A stretch of DNA of 5,202 bases from DASZHJ01 sp035280245 (GCA_035280245.1 DATEGF010000111.1:1-5202), one strand, 5' to 3'. Positions 1 to 5,202 are shown, counted from the first letter of the stretch. Notes: generated from the sequence alone by a model not told the origin. Program-made: numbers and translations.

Positions 1-646
1 GCGCCTGGTGCGCGCTGATGTACCAGTTGAAGCCGCCCTGCAGGTTGCCCGGCTTCATGAAGTTGTCGACCCACGCCTCGAGGTCCTCGTCGAAGGCGTG
101 GGGATCGTGAGCCCAGTGCCGCAGGAAATGCCCGATATAGGCCCGGCAAGTCTCGCGCGAGTTCCCGACCAGTGCCGCGGCCCAGGGTTGCTGATGGAAT
201 GACTGGTACCAGATCTGCGAGAGATGCTCTGGCGCCGCCCAGCGCGCTCCGATGCCGGCGTAGGGACAATTGAAGAAGAACAAGCCGCGGAGACGGTCGG
301 GGTGCGCATGCGCGAGCGACTGCGCGGCATAGGCGCCGACATCGTGCGAGACGATGCCGACGCGCTCGAGGCCGAGCCCATCCATCAAAGCCAGGACGTC
401 GGCCGCGTGCACGTCGGCACCGGCTTCCGCGGAAGGTCCGTGCGACGGCTTCTCCGTATCCCCGAAGCCGCGCAGATCCGGCGCGATCACTTCGAACTCA
501 GCGGAGAGTGCAGGAATACACTTCTGCCAGACGCGGCAGAACTCCGGCCAGCCGTGCAGCAGCAGGAGCGCCGGGCCACGGCCCTCTCGCAGATAGTGAA
601 TGCGGATGCCGTTCGCCGTGATGTAATGCGACTTGAAGCCGGTCAT
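1..646 (-). CDS. Alpha/beta-fold epoxide hydrolase, EchA-like (3' part beyond left edge)
   Basis: This is the N-terminal 215 residues of an Asp-nucleophile alpha/beta hydrolase; the reading frame is open to the left edge. Visible motifs are the oxyanion-hole HGWP (residues 31-34), DLRGFGDTEKP (57-67) and the nucleophile elbow S-H-D-V-G with Asp102 as predicted nucleophile. The lid contains WYQSFHQQP with Tyr147 and GGFNWY with Tyr209. These two tyrosines match the ring-opening pair of the bacterial epoxide hydrolase EchA (Tyr152 and Tyr215, nucleophile Asp107, from memory) with nearly constant offset, and the lid stretch VGNSRETCRAY...VDNFMKPGN also resembles EchA. The family hydrolyses epoxides to diols in the cytosol through a covalent ester. 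The acidic partner and catalytic His lie outside the window. The start is the ATG at 644-646, preceded by GAGGAGG. It lies 59 bp after metZ on the same strand, so cotranscription is likely. A haloalkane or fluoroacetate dehalogenase is less likely because of the tyrosine pair. The natural substrate is unknown. Confidence 0.88.
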   Translation of the reverse strand, partial: MTGFKSHYITANGIRIHYLREGRGPALLLLHGWPEFCRVWQKCIPALSAEFEVIAPDLRGFGDTEKPSHGPSAEAGADVHAADVLALMDGLGLERVGIVSHDVGAYAAQSLAHAHPDRLRGLFFFNCPYAGIGARWAAPEHLSQIWYQSFHQQPWAAALVGNSRETCRAYIGHFLRHWAHDPHAFDEDLEAWVDNFMKPGNLQGGFNWYISAHQA

Positions 647-665
647 GCCGCCTCCTCGGCGGCAT
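645..665 (-). promoter_or_regulatory. Hairpin enclosing the RBS and start codon of the hydrolase gene
   Basis: On the minus strand, ATGCCGCC (665-658) and GGCGGCAT (652-645) are perfect reverse complements separated by the five-base loop GAGGA (657-653). The 8-bp stem, six of the pairs G-C, contains the first two bases of the start codon (AT of the ATG at 646-644), and the loop holds most of the Shine-Dalgarno sequence. Folding of the mRNA should therefore limit ribosome access. The pairing is seen directly; a regulatory role is inference. The 5' arm also contains an out-of-frame AUG (665-663). Confidence 0.55.
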
Positions 666-705
666 TCCAGCCTAAAGCGCGCGTCGGCGCAACGCTGCCT
701 CAGAC

Positions 706-1902
706 TCAGACCGCGGCGAGCGCGCGGTCGAGATCCTCGATCAGATCAGCGGCATCCTCGAGGCCGACCGAGAGCCGCACCAGCGCCTCGTCGATGCCCA
801 AGGTCGCTTTGTCCTCCGGCGAGAGTTTCTGGTGCGTGGTGGTCGCGGGATGCGTGATCAGGCTCTTGGCATCGCCGAGGTTGTTCGAGATCTTGACGAT
901 GCGCAGCGCGTTCTGGAACCGGAAGGCGCCTGCCTTGCCACCGGCGGTGATGAACGCCACCAGGTTGCCGCTGCCGGTCATCTGCCGGCGCGCCAGCTGA
1001 TATTGCGGATGGCTCTCGAGGCCCGGGTAAATTGTGCGCTTCACCTTCGGATGCTTCTCGAGGAAGGCGGCGACCTCCGCGGCATTGCGGCAGTGCTGCT
1101 GCACACGCAGCGGCAGCGTCTCGAGCCCTTTCACCAGCAGCCAGGCGTTGAAGGGGCTGATCGAGGGACCCGTGTGACGCAGGAACGGCGCGAGGTGATC
1201 GGTGACGAACTGCTTCGAGCCCAGCACTGCACCGCCGAGGCTTCTGCCCTGTCCATCGATGTGTTTGGTTGCGGAATAGACCACAACGTCAGCGCCGAGC
1301 CGGAGTGGCCGCTGCAGGAGCGGTGTCGCAAACACGTTATCGACGACGAGAATGCCACCGGCCGCATGCGTGAGCTTCGCCACGGCTTCGAGGTCGACGA
1401 GTTCGAGAGTCGGGTTAGAGGGTGTCTCACAGAACACGAGCTTCGTGGGCTTCGACAGCGCGCGGCGCCACGCGTCGAGATCGCGACCGTCGACGGTCTC
1501 GGTCTCGACGCCGTATTTCGGCAGGATGTTCTTCACGATGTGGAGACAGGAACCGAAGAGCGCTCGCGATGCCACCAGTCGATCGCCGGCCTTCACGACC
1601 GAGGCAAGGGCTGCGAACACCGCCGCCATGCCGCTCGCGGTCCCGCGGCAAACCTCGGCGCCCTCGATCAGCCGCAGCCGCTCCTCGAACATCGAGACCG
1701 TGGGATTGGCATAGCGCGAATAGACGTAGCGCGAGCCGTCATTCGTGAACGCCGATTCCGCCTCCTCGGCGCTCGCGTAGACGTAGCCCGAGGTCATGTA
1801 GAGGGCCTCGCTGGTCTCGGTGTGTTGGCTGCGCAAGCCGCCGCCATGCACGAGAAGGGTCGCGAGGTGGGAATTGTCGGGCAGCGCGTTCGAGGCAGGC
1901 AT
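706..1902 (-). CDS. metZ: O-succinylhomoserine sulfhydrylase (MetZ)
   Basis: This 398-residue protein is a complete member of the Cys/Met-metabolism PLP-dependent (fold type I, cystathionine gamma-synthase) family, of normal length. It is expected to convert O-succinylhomoserine and sulfide to homocysteine and succinate, the direct sulfhydrylation step of methionine synthesis, in the cytosol. Visible landmarks are YSRYANPT (61-68; phosphate and neighbouring-subunit contacts), the GTASGMAAV segment (87-95), Asp188 in VVDNVFATP (binds the PLP pyridine nitrogen), the Schiff-base Lys213 in YSATKHIDGQGR, and Arg377 in VRLSVGLED, which binds the substrate carboxylate. KHIDGQGR and the upstream SAM-II leader favour MetZ over cystathionine gamma-synthase or lyase. 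The ATG at 1902-1900 has AAGGAGAG about 7 bases upstream. A SAM-responsive leader precedes it, and an epoxide hydrolase gene follows after 59 bp. O-acetylhomoserine use cannot be strictly excluded. Confidence 0.93.
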   Translation of the reverse strand: MPASNALPDNSHLATLLVHGGGLRSQHTETSEALYMTSGYVYASAEEAESAFTNDGSRYVYSRYANPTVSMFEERLRLIEGAEVCRGTASGMAAVFAALASVVKAGDRLVASRALFGSCLHIVKNILPKYGVETETVDGRDLDAWRRALSKPTKLVFCETPSNPTLELVDLEAVAKLTHAAGGILVVDNVFATPLLQRPLRLGADVVVYSATKHIDGQGRSLGGAVLGSKQFVTDHLAPFLRHTGPSISPFNAWLLVKGLETLPLRVQQHCRNAAEVAAFLEKHPKVKRTIYPGLESHPQYQLARRQMTGSGNLVAFITAGGKAGAFRFQNALRIVKISNNLGDAKSLITHPATTTHQKLSPEDKATLGIDEALVRLSVGLEDAADLIEDLDRALAAV

Positions 1903-1941
1903 CGGCGTCTCTCCTTTTGCGAGCCGCCGGCCGCTCCCAAG

Positions 1942-1973
1942 AAAAAACCCCGGCGCCGCGAAGGCCCAGGGTT
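1942..1973 (-). terminator. Rho-independent terminator in the metZ leader (riboswitch expression platform)
   Basis: Reading the minus strand, AACCCTGGGCC (1973-1963) pairs with GGCGCCGGGGTT (1957-1946) to form an 11-bp stem with one bulged G (1954), one G-U pair and the loop TTCGC. Six T residues (1947-1942) follow or overlap the stem base. This is a textbook intrinsic terminator. It sits between the SAM-II aptamer and the metZ start, 39 bases before the ATG, so it must be conditional if metZ is expressed. Confidence 0.85.
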
Positions 1974-1991
1974 CCCAAAGAACGCCCGACC
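1963..1991 (-). promoter_or_regulatory. Predicted antiterminator hairpin competing with both pseudoknot and terminator
   Basis: The 3' strand of the SAM-II pseudoknot plus following bases, GGTCGGGCGTTC (1991-1980), can pair with GAACCCTGGGCC (1974-1963). The fold has GUUC/GAAC closing a five-base loop, a bulged C1984, pairs 1985-1970, 1986-1969, 1987-1968 (G-U), 1988-1967 and 1989-1966 (G-U), a bulged G1965, then 1990-1964 and 1991-1963. It uses the whole 5' arm of the terminator and all six bases of the pseudoknot 3' strand, so it excludes both. The pairing was worked out by hand; function is inference. Confidence 0.6.
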
Positions 1992-2041
1992 TTTTAGCGG
2001 AGGTTTAACGTGGTCGCAAGCCGGTCGGCCAAATCACCACG
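1986..2041 (-). ncRNA. SAM-II riboswitch aptamer upstream of metZ
   Basis: The minus strand carries the hallmarks of the SAM-II H-type pseudoknot: GATTTG after the first P1 strand, CTTGC, CCACGTTAAA, then GCTAAAAGG. P1 is a perfect 6-bp helix, CGTGGT (2041-2036) with ACCACG (2014-2009). The pseudoknot helix is also a perfect 6 bp, loop CCGACC (2028-2023) with the 3' strand GGTCGG (1991-1986). SAM-II elements occur in Alphaproteobacteria ahead of metA, metX, metZ and metC, which fits its place here. The gene's own ribosome binding site lies about 75 bases downstream, so the aptamer cannot mask it directly. The overlapping antiterminator and terminator indicate control by premature termination when SAM is high. 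Confidence 0.93.
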
Positions 2042-2052
2042 GATCGATGGTC

Positions 2053-2082
2053 GAAATAACGCCGACGGAGCGCGGCTGTCAA
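2053..2082 (-). promoter_or_regulatory. Sigma70-type promoter for the metZ leader
   Basis: A perfect TTGACA -35 box lies at 2082-2077 on the minus strand. A 17-base spacer leads to TTATTT (2059-2054); with 18 bases the box is TATTTC. The -10 match is weak. A start point about 7 bases downstream, near 2048-2044, falls a few bases before the first riboswitch pair at 2041, which independently supports the assignment. Confidence 0.65.
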
Positions 2083-2165
2083 GCGGCTCTCTTGGCGGGG
2101 ATGACGCCGCGCCACCGCCTGCGATAGGGTCTCGCAAGCATTCACTCCTTAGCTGGAGGCGCGCC

Positions 2166-2936
2166 ATGGACCTCTTCGATCTCACCGGCAAGACCGCGGT
2201 CATCACGGGCTCCTCGCGCGGCATCGGCCGCGCGATCGCGGAGCAGATGGCGCTCAAGGGCGCGAATGTCGTGATCTCGAGCCGCAAGGCGGCCCCCTGC
2301 GAGGAAGTTGCCGCCGGGATCGTCAAGGCCGGCGGCAAGGCTATCAGCATTCCCTGCAACGTCGGCGACAAGGCGCAGCTCCAAGCGCTGATCGAGGGCA
2401 CACGCAAGCAGTACGGTCGGGTCGACATCCTCGTCTGCAACGCCGCGGTCAATCCTTACTACGGCCCGCTGCTCGACGTCTCCGACGAGGCCTACGACAA
2501 GACCATGAGCTCCAACGTGCGAAGCAATCTCTGGCTGATGCAGCTGGTGATGCCGGAGATGGCCGAGCGCAAAGACGGCGTCGTGATGATCGTCTCGAGC
2601 ATTGCCGGGCTTCGCGGCAGCCCCATGCTCGGCGTCTACGCGATCTCCAAGGCGGCGGATTTGCAGCTCTGCCGGAACCTGGCGGTGGAGTGGGGCCAGC
2701 ACAACATCCGCATCAACTGCATCGTGCCGGGGCTGGTGAAGACCGATTTCGCCCGCGCCCTCTGGGAGGACCCGGTCGTGCTGGAGCAGGCCGTGAGCCA
2801 AGCGCCCCTGAAGCGCATCGGCGAGCCCGTCGACATCGCCGGCGCCGCGGTGTTCCTGGCCTCGAAGGCCGGCAGCTTCGTCACGGGCCAGGCGATTGTG
2901 GTCGATGGCGGCGTGACGATCGCGGGACGCCTCTAG
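2166..2936 (+). CDS. Short-chain dehydrogenase/reductase (DHRS4-like classical SDR)
   Basis: This 256-residue classical SDR has a Rossmann fold and standard family length. It shows the cofactor motif T14-GSSRGIG (14-21), the NAA motif (92-94), and the catalytic tetrad Asn117, Ser145, Tyr158 and Lys162 (YxxxK). Arg40 at the end of strand beta-2 and Arg18 in the glycine motif point to NADP(H) rather than NAD(H). The stretches CNAAVNPYYGPLLDV, VPGLVKTDFARALW and the C-terminal VVDGG resemble the DHRS4 carbonyl-reductase family, so an NADPH-linked ketone/alcohol interconversion is likely, but the substrate is unknown. The start is the ATG at 2166, six bases after GGAGG (2155-2159). In-frame sequence further upstream overlaps the metZ promoter and riboswitch and is not coding. 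It converges on the thiolase gene, sharing a CTAG stop overlap. A role in acyl-CoA or aromatic/alicyclic degradation is suggested only by its neighbours. Confidence 0.92.
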   Translation: MDLFDLTGKTAVITGSSRGIGRAIAEQMALKGANVVISSRKAAPCEEVAAGIVKAGGKAISIPCNVGDKAQLQALIEGTRKQYGRVDILVCNAAVNPYYGPLLDVSDEAYDKTMSSNVRSNLWLMQLVMPEMAERKDGVVMIVSSIAGLRGSPMLGVYAISKAADLQLCRNLAVEWGQHNIRINCIVPGLVKTDFARALWEDPVVLEQAVSQAPLKRIGEPVDIAGAAVFLASKAGSFVTGQAIVVDGGVTIAGRL

Positions 2937-4111
2937 GCGATCTCGAACAACCCCGCGGCGCCCATACCGCCGCCGATGCACATGGTGACCACGGCGTAGC
3001 GGGCCTTGCGGCGCTTCCCCTCGATGAGCGCGTGGCCGACCAGGCGTGCGCCGCTCATGCCGTAGGGGTGGCCGATGGAGATCGCACCGCCGTCGACGTT
3101 GTACTTCTCGGGGTCGATGCCGAGCCGGTCGCGGCAGTAGAGGCACTGCACGGCGAAGGCCTCGTTGAGCTCCCAAAGATCGATGTCGGAGATCTTGAGC
3201 CCGTGCCGCTGCAAGAGCTTCGGCACCGCGAAGACCGGGCCGATCCCCATCTCGTCAGGCTCGCAGCCCGTCACGACCATGCCGCGGTAGATGCCGAGCG
3301 GATCGAGGCCGCGCTTCTCCGCGAGCTTCGCGTCCATCACCACGCAAGCGGACGCGCCGTCGGAGAGCTGGCTCGCATTCCCAGCCGTGATGTGTCCGCC
3401 CTCGCGCACGGGCTTGAGCTGCGCGAGGCCGGCGAGCGTAGTCTCGGGACGGTTACCCTCGTCCTTGGCGAGCATGACCGGCTCGGTCCAGGTCTTGCCG
3501 CTCTCCTTGTCGCTCATCGACTTTATGCTCGGCAGCGGCACGATCTCGGAGTCGAACCGGCCGGCCTTCTGGGCGGCGGCCGTCCGCTGCTGGCTCAAGA
3601 GCGAGAACTCGTCCTGCTTCTCGCGCGTCACCTGGTAGCGCCTCGACACCACCTCGGCGGTGTCGATCATGGCCATCCATATGTCGGGCTTGTGCTCCTT
3701 GAGCCAGGGATCGTGGTTGAAGGACGTGTTCGCAGCGTTCTGCACGAGGCTGATCGATTCGACACCGCCCGCCACCATCGCAGGGACGCCGTCCACCATC
3801 ACGCGCTGCGCCGCGATGCTGACCGCCATCAACCCCGAGCTGCAGAAGCGATTCACCGTCTCGGCCGCGGCTGTGACTGGAAGCCCCGCCCGGAGCGCCG
3901 CTTGGCGCGCGATGTTGTTGCCCGTGGTACCCTCGGGAAACCCGCAGCCGATCACGACGTCCTCGATCTCGCCCGGGTCGATCTTGGCGCGCTTCACGGC
4001 ATGCTCGATCACATGACCCGTGAGGGTCGCGCCGTAGGTGTTATTGAACGCGCCGCGAAATGCTCTTCCGATCGGCGTGCGCGCGGTCGAGACGATCACC
4101 GCTTCGGCCAT
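2933..4111 (-). CDS. Acetyl-CoA acyltransferase (thiolase, FadA-like)
   Basis: This 392-residue protein is a full-length thiolase. It carries the nucleophilic Cys90 in NRFCSSG, the NEAFA motif (316-320), His348 in GHPYGMSGAR, and the second catalytic Cys378 in CIGGGMG. It should cleave 3-ketoacyl-CoA with CoA to acetyl-CoA and a shortened acyl-CoA, or run the reverse condensation. The overall type, with LLSQQRTAAAQKAGRFDSEIVP and the long D-P-W-L segment, looks like degradative FadA-type rather than PhaA-type biosynthetic thiolase, but chain-length preference cannot be read. The start is the ATG at 4111-4109, with AAAGGA seven bases upstream; the frame stays open far beyond, through the palindromic repeat, so longer starts are unlikely. 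Its stop overlaps that of the convergent SDR at CTAG. No FadB partner lies beside it; the neighbouring SDR and MaoC hydratase could supply the missing chemistry. Confidence 0.94.
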   Translation of the reverse strand: MAEAVIVSTARTPIGRAFRGAFNNTYGATLTGHVIEHAVKRAKIDPGEIEDVVIGCGFPEGTTGNNIARQAALRAGLPVTAAAETVNRFCSSGLMAVSIAAQRVMVDGVPAMVAGGVESISLVQNAANTSFNHDPWLKEHKPDIWMAMIDTAEVVSRRYQVTREKQDEFSLLSQQRTAAAQKAGRFDSEIVPLPSIKSMSDKESGKTWTEPVMLAKDEGNRPETTLAGLAQLKPVREGGHITAGNASQLSDGASACVVMDAKLAEKRGLDPLGIYRGMVVTGCEPDEMGIGPVFAVPKLLQRHGLKISDIDLWELNEAFAVQCLYCRDRLGIDPEKYNVDGGAISIGHPYGMSGARLVGHALIEGKRRKARYAVVTMCIGGGMGAAGLFEIA

Positions 4112-4170
4112 GGCGGATTCCTTTCTGGTGTTGCGGGCTAAGCAAACGCGTTCCGGGGCGTGCTTGCAAG

Positions 4171-4305
4171 TACCCCTCACCCCAACCCTCTCCCGCAAGG
4201 GGAGCGGGAGAATAACGAGCTCCGTTGCTTCCTTCTCCCCTTGCGGGAGAGGGTTGCGTAGGCTTAGCGAGCGAAGCGAGTTTAGCCGGAGCTGGGTGAG
4301 GGGTA
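4171..4305. repeat. Nested palindromic intergenic repeat (REP/MITE-like), about 135 bp
   Basis: Two perfect inverted repeats are nested here. The outer arms, 12 bp, are 4171-4182 and 4294-4305 (TACCCCTCACCC and its complement). The inner arms, 22 bp, are 4183-4204 and 4235-4256 (starting CAACCCTCTCCCGC). On the left side the outer and inner arms are contiguous; on the right they are separated by 38 bp (4257-4293) containing GCGAGCGAAGCGAG. It encodes no protein I can support. Similar CCCTCACCCCAACCCTCTCC palindromes are widespread between genes in Bradyrhizobium-like genomes, recalled rather than searched. It lies between divergent genes, so it is not placed as a terminator. Confidence 0.8.
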
Positions 4306-4329
4306 TACGTGACCAGCTCGGCAATTTTC

Positions 4330-4336
4330 GGGGAGG
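4330..4336 (+). promoter_or_regulatory. Ribosome binding site that decides the MaoC start
   Basis: GGGGAGG directly abuts an in-frame ATG at 4337, which leaves no room for initiation there. The second in-frame ATG at 4346 is nine bases from the end of the purine tract, an acceptable spacing, so the protein is taken to begin MREF rather than MFVMREF. Confidence 0.7.
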
Positions 4337-4345
4337 ATGTTTGTA

Positions 4346-4810
4346 ATGCGCGAATTCAGGAGCCTTGCCGAGCTCAAATCGGCCGCGGGCGAGATGCTTG
4401 GCGTCAGCCCCTGGATGACGGTGACGCAGGACCTGATCGACCGGTTTGCCGACGTCACTGACGACCACCAGTGGATCCACGTCGATCCCGCGCGGGCTGC
4501 GCGCTCGCCGCTCGGCACCACCATCGCCCACGGCTATCTGACGCTCTCGCTCATCCCCGCGATGATCCGGGACCTCTACTCCGTCGCCGGCGTGGGCTCG
4601 CGCTTCAACTACGGTTCCAATCGGGTTCGCTTCCCGACGCCGGTGCCGCGCGACGGAAGGCTGCGGACGCATCTCAGGATATTGTCGACAGAGGATGGCG
4701 CCAATAGCGCCGTGCGTGTCACCTGGGAAACGACCGTCGAGCTCGAGGGGAGCGCGAAGCCCGCCTGCATCGCGGAGATCGTGACACTGCTGCTACCAGC
4801 CGCCCGCTAG
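4346..4810 (+). CDS. MaoC-like (NodN-type) acyl-CoA hydratase/dehydratase
   Basis: This 154-residue protein is a single hot-dog domain of the MaoC/R-specific enoyl-CoA hydratase family. The hydratase motif reads FADVTDDHQWIHVDP, with Asp40 and His45 at the catalytic D-x4-H spacing, followed by AHGYLTLSL (61-69) and NYGSNRVRFPTPVP (88-101). The family's usual G-D-x-N-P-x-H is altered, with DHQW replacing D-x-N-P, as in the NodN/Rv0130-like subgroup, whose catalytic Asp and His I recall at the same numbers. It is expected to hydrate trans-2-enoyl-CoA to (R)-3-hydroxyacyl-CoA, in the cytosol as a dimer. It diverges from the thiolase across a palindromic repeat, and its TAG stop overlaps that of the convergent flavin-reductase gene. 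Despite resembling NodN, nothing here indicates a nodulation role. Confidence 0.9.
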   Translation: MREFRSLAELKSAAGEMLGVSPWMTVTQDLIDRFADVTDDHQWIHVDPARAARSPLGTTIAHGYLTLSLIPAMIRDLYSVAGVGSRFNYGSNRVRFPTPVPRDGRLRTHLRILSTEDGANSAVRVTWETTVELEGSAKPACIAEIVTLLLPAAR

Positions 4811-5202
4811 GAGCCGGAGCCGTTCTGCTTGCGGTCCTGCCAGTCCTTGTAACTCAAGCGCTTGATGTCGAATCGATCCGACAAGCGGATATAGCCGCTG
4901 CCGGCAAGCCGCCCCACCGGCTTCATCTGAGCGAGGTTGACATGGCCACGCGGTGTCAGCACATCGTCGTGGATGTGGAACCGCAGGACCTCGCCGAGCA
5001 CGATCGAGCGCTTGCCGCCATCGCCGAAGCGCAGCTCCTCGATCAGCTTGCATTCCATATTCACTGGCGACTCCTTGATACGCGGCGGCTTCACCGCCGA
5101 GGACGGTACCGGCGTCAGATCGGCCTCCGAGAGCTCATTCATGCCCTCGGGAAAATCGACGGCGCATATGTTCATGCGCTCCGCGATCGCCTCACTGACG
5201 AG
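4807..5202 (-). CDS. Flavin reductase-like domain protein (5' part beyond right edge)
   Basis: The visible 131 residues are the C-terminal part of an FMN-binding split-barrel protein of the flavin reductase-like (DIM6/NTAB) family. The frame is open to the right edge, beginning LVSEAIAERMNICAVDFPEG, so the methionine at 5175 is internal, not the start. Supporting segments are SPVNMECKLIEELRFGD, a strand IVLGEVLRFHIHDDVLTPRGHVN, and the terminal VGRLAGSGYIRLSDRFDIKRL, typical of the family's carboxyl end. Such proteins bind FMN, and many supply reduced flavin to monooxygenases or reduce other substrates; the partner is not in the window. The FMN-binding N-terminal portion is outside, so activity cannot be judged. 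It ends in TAG at 4809-4807, overlapping the MaoC stop by four bases. Confidence 0.85.
   Translation of the reverse strand, partial: LVSEAIAERMNICAVDFPEGMNELSEADLTPVPSSAVKPPRIKESPVNMECKLIEELRFGDGGKRSIVLGEVLRFHIHDDVLTPRGHVNLAQMKPVGRLAGSGYIRLSDRFDIKRLSYKDWQDRKQNGSGS

Noticed and set aside
832..2127. Long plus-strand open frame antisense to metZ and its riboswitch
   Set aside because: It is a GC-driven shadow: rich in Arg, Ala and Gly with no recognisable domain, and it runs through the riboswitch and terminator, while the opposite strand encodes a clear full-length MetZ.
2101..2128. Possible SDR promoter (ATGACG, 16-base spacer, GATAGG)
   Set aside because: Both boxes are poor matches and could be chance in this composition; no plus-strand promoter could be supported.
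2142..3176. Long minus-strand open frame antisense to the SDR
   Set aside because: Composition is dominated by Arg, His, Asp and Leu without family motifs, and it overlaps two well-supported genes.
2690..4141. Long plus-strand open frame antisense to the thiolase
   Set aside because: Same shadow pattern; the opposite strand has all thiolase catalytic residues in frame.
4171..4305. Palindromic repeat as a rho-independent terminator
   Set aside because: It lies between divergently transcribed genes, upstream of both, and has no T-tract after the stem on either strand.
4112..4672. N-terminal extension of the thiolase frame by 187 codons
   Set aside because: The extension runs through the palindromic repeat and antisense to the MaoC gene; the ATG at 4111 has a good ribosome binding site and gives the normal family length.
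1..5202. CRISPR arrays, tRNA or rRNA genes, insertion-sequence transposases, defence genes
   Set aside because: No regularly spaced direct repeats, no tRNA-like folds and no transposase or defence motifs were seen in any frame.

Overview
The window is high-GC, tightly packed bacterial DNA that most resembles an alphaproteobacterium of the Bradyrhizobium/Rhodopseudomonas kind. This rests on GC-rich codon use, a SAM-II riboswitch (a class known mainly from Alphaproteobacteria) ahead of metZ, and a GC-rich palindromic intergenic repeat of a style common in that group. The assignment is inference, since no database search was possible.

Layout: positions 1-2082 hold a minus-strand methionine-regulated unit. 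It has a sigma70-like promoter (about 2053-2082), a SAM-II aptamer (1986-2041), overlapping antiterminator and terminator hairpins (1942-1991), metZ (706-1902) and, 59 bp further on with no terminator between, an EchA-like alpha/beta-fold epoxide hydrolase that runs off the left edge (1-646). A short-chain dehydrogenase (2166-2936, plus) diverges from this unit and converges tail to tail on a thiolase (2933-4111, minus). A 234-bp divergent gap with a 135-bp nested palindromic repeat (4171-4305) separates the thiolase from a MaoC/NodN-like hydratase gene (4346-4810, plus). That gene converges on a flavin-reductase-like gene (4807-5202, minus) cut by the right edge. Both convergent pairs overlap by exactly four bases at a CTAG palindrome that gives a TAG stop on each strand.

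How the parts work together: metZ makes homocysteine from O-succinylhomoserine and sulfide, and its leader reads as a complete SAM-responsive transcription-termination switch. The SDR, thiolase and MaoC hydratase are consistent with acyl-CoA (fatty-acid type) metabolism, supplying possible oxidoreductase, hydratase and thiolysis functions, but they are not one operon and their substrates cannot be read from sequence.

I found no wholly new system. The most rewarding features are the fully readable riboswitch, a hairpin that encloses the hydrolase ribosome binding site and start codon, the repeated CTAG stop overlaps, and the palindromic repeat.
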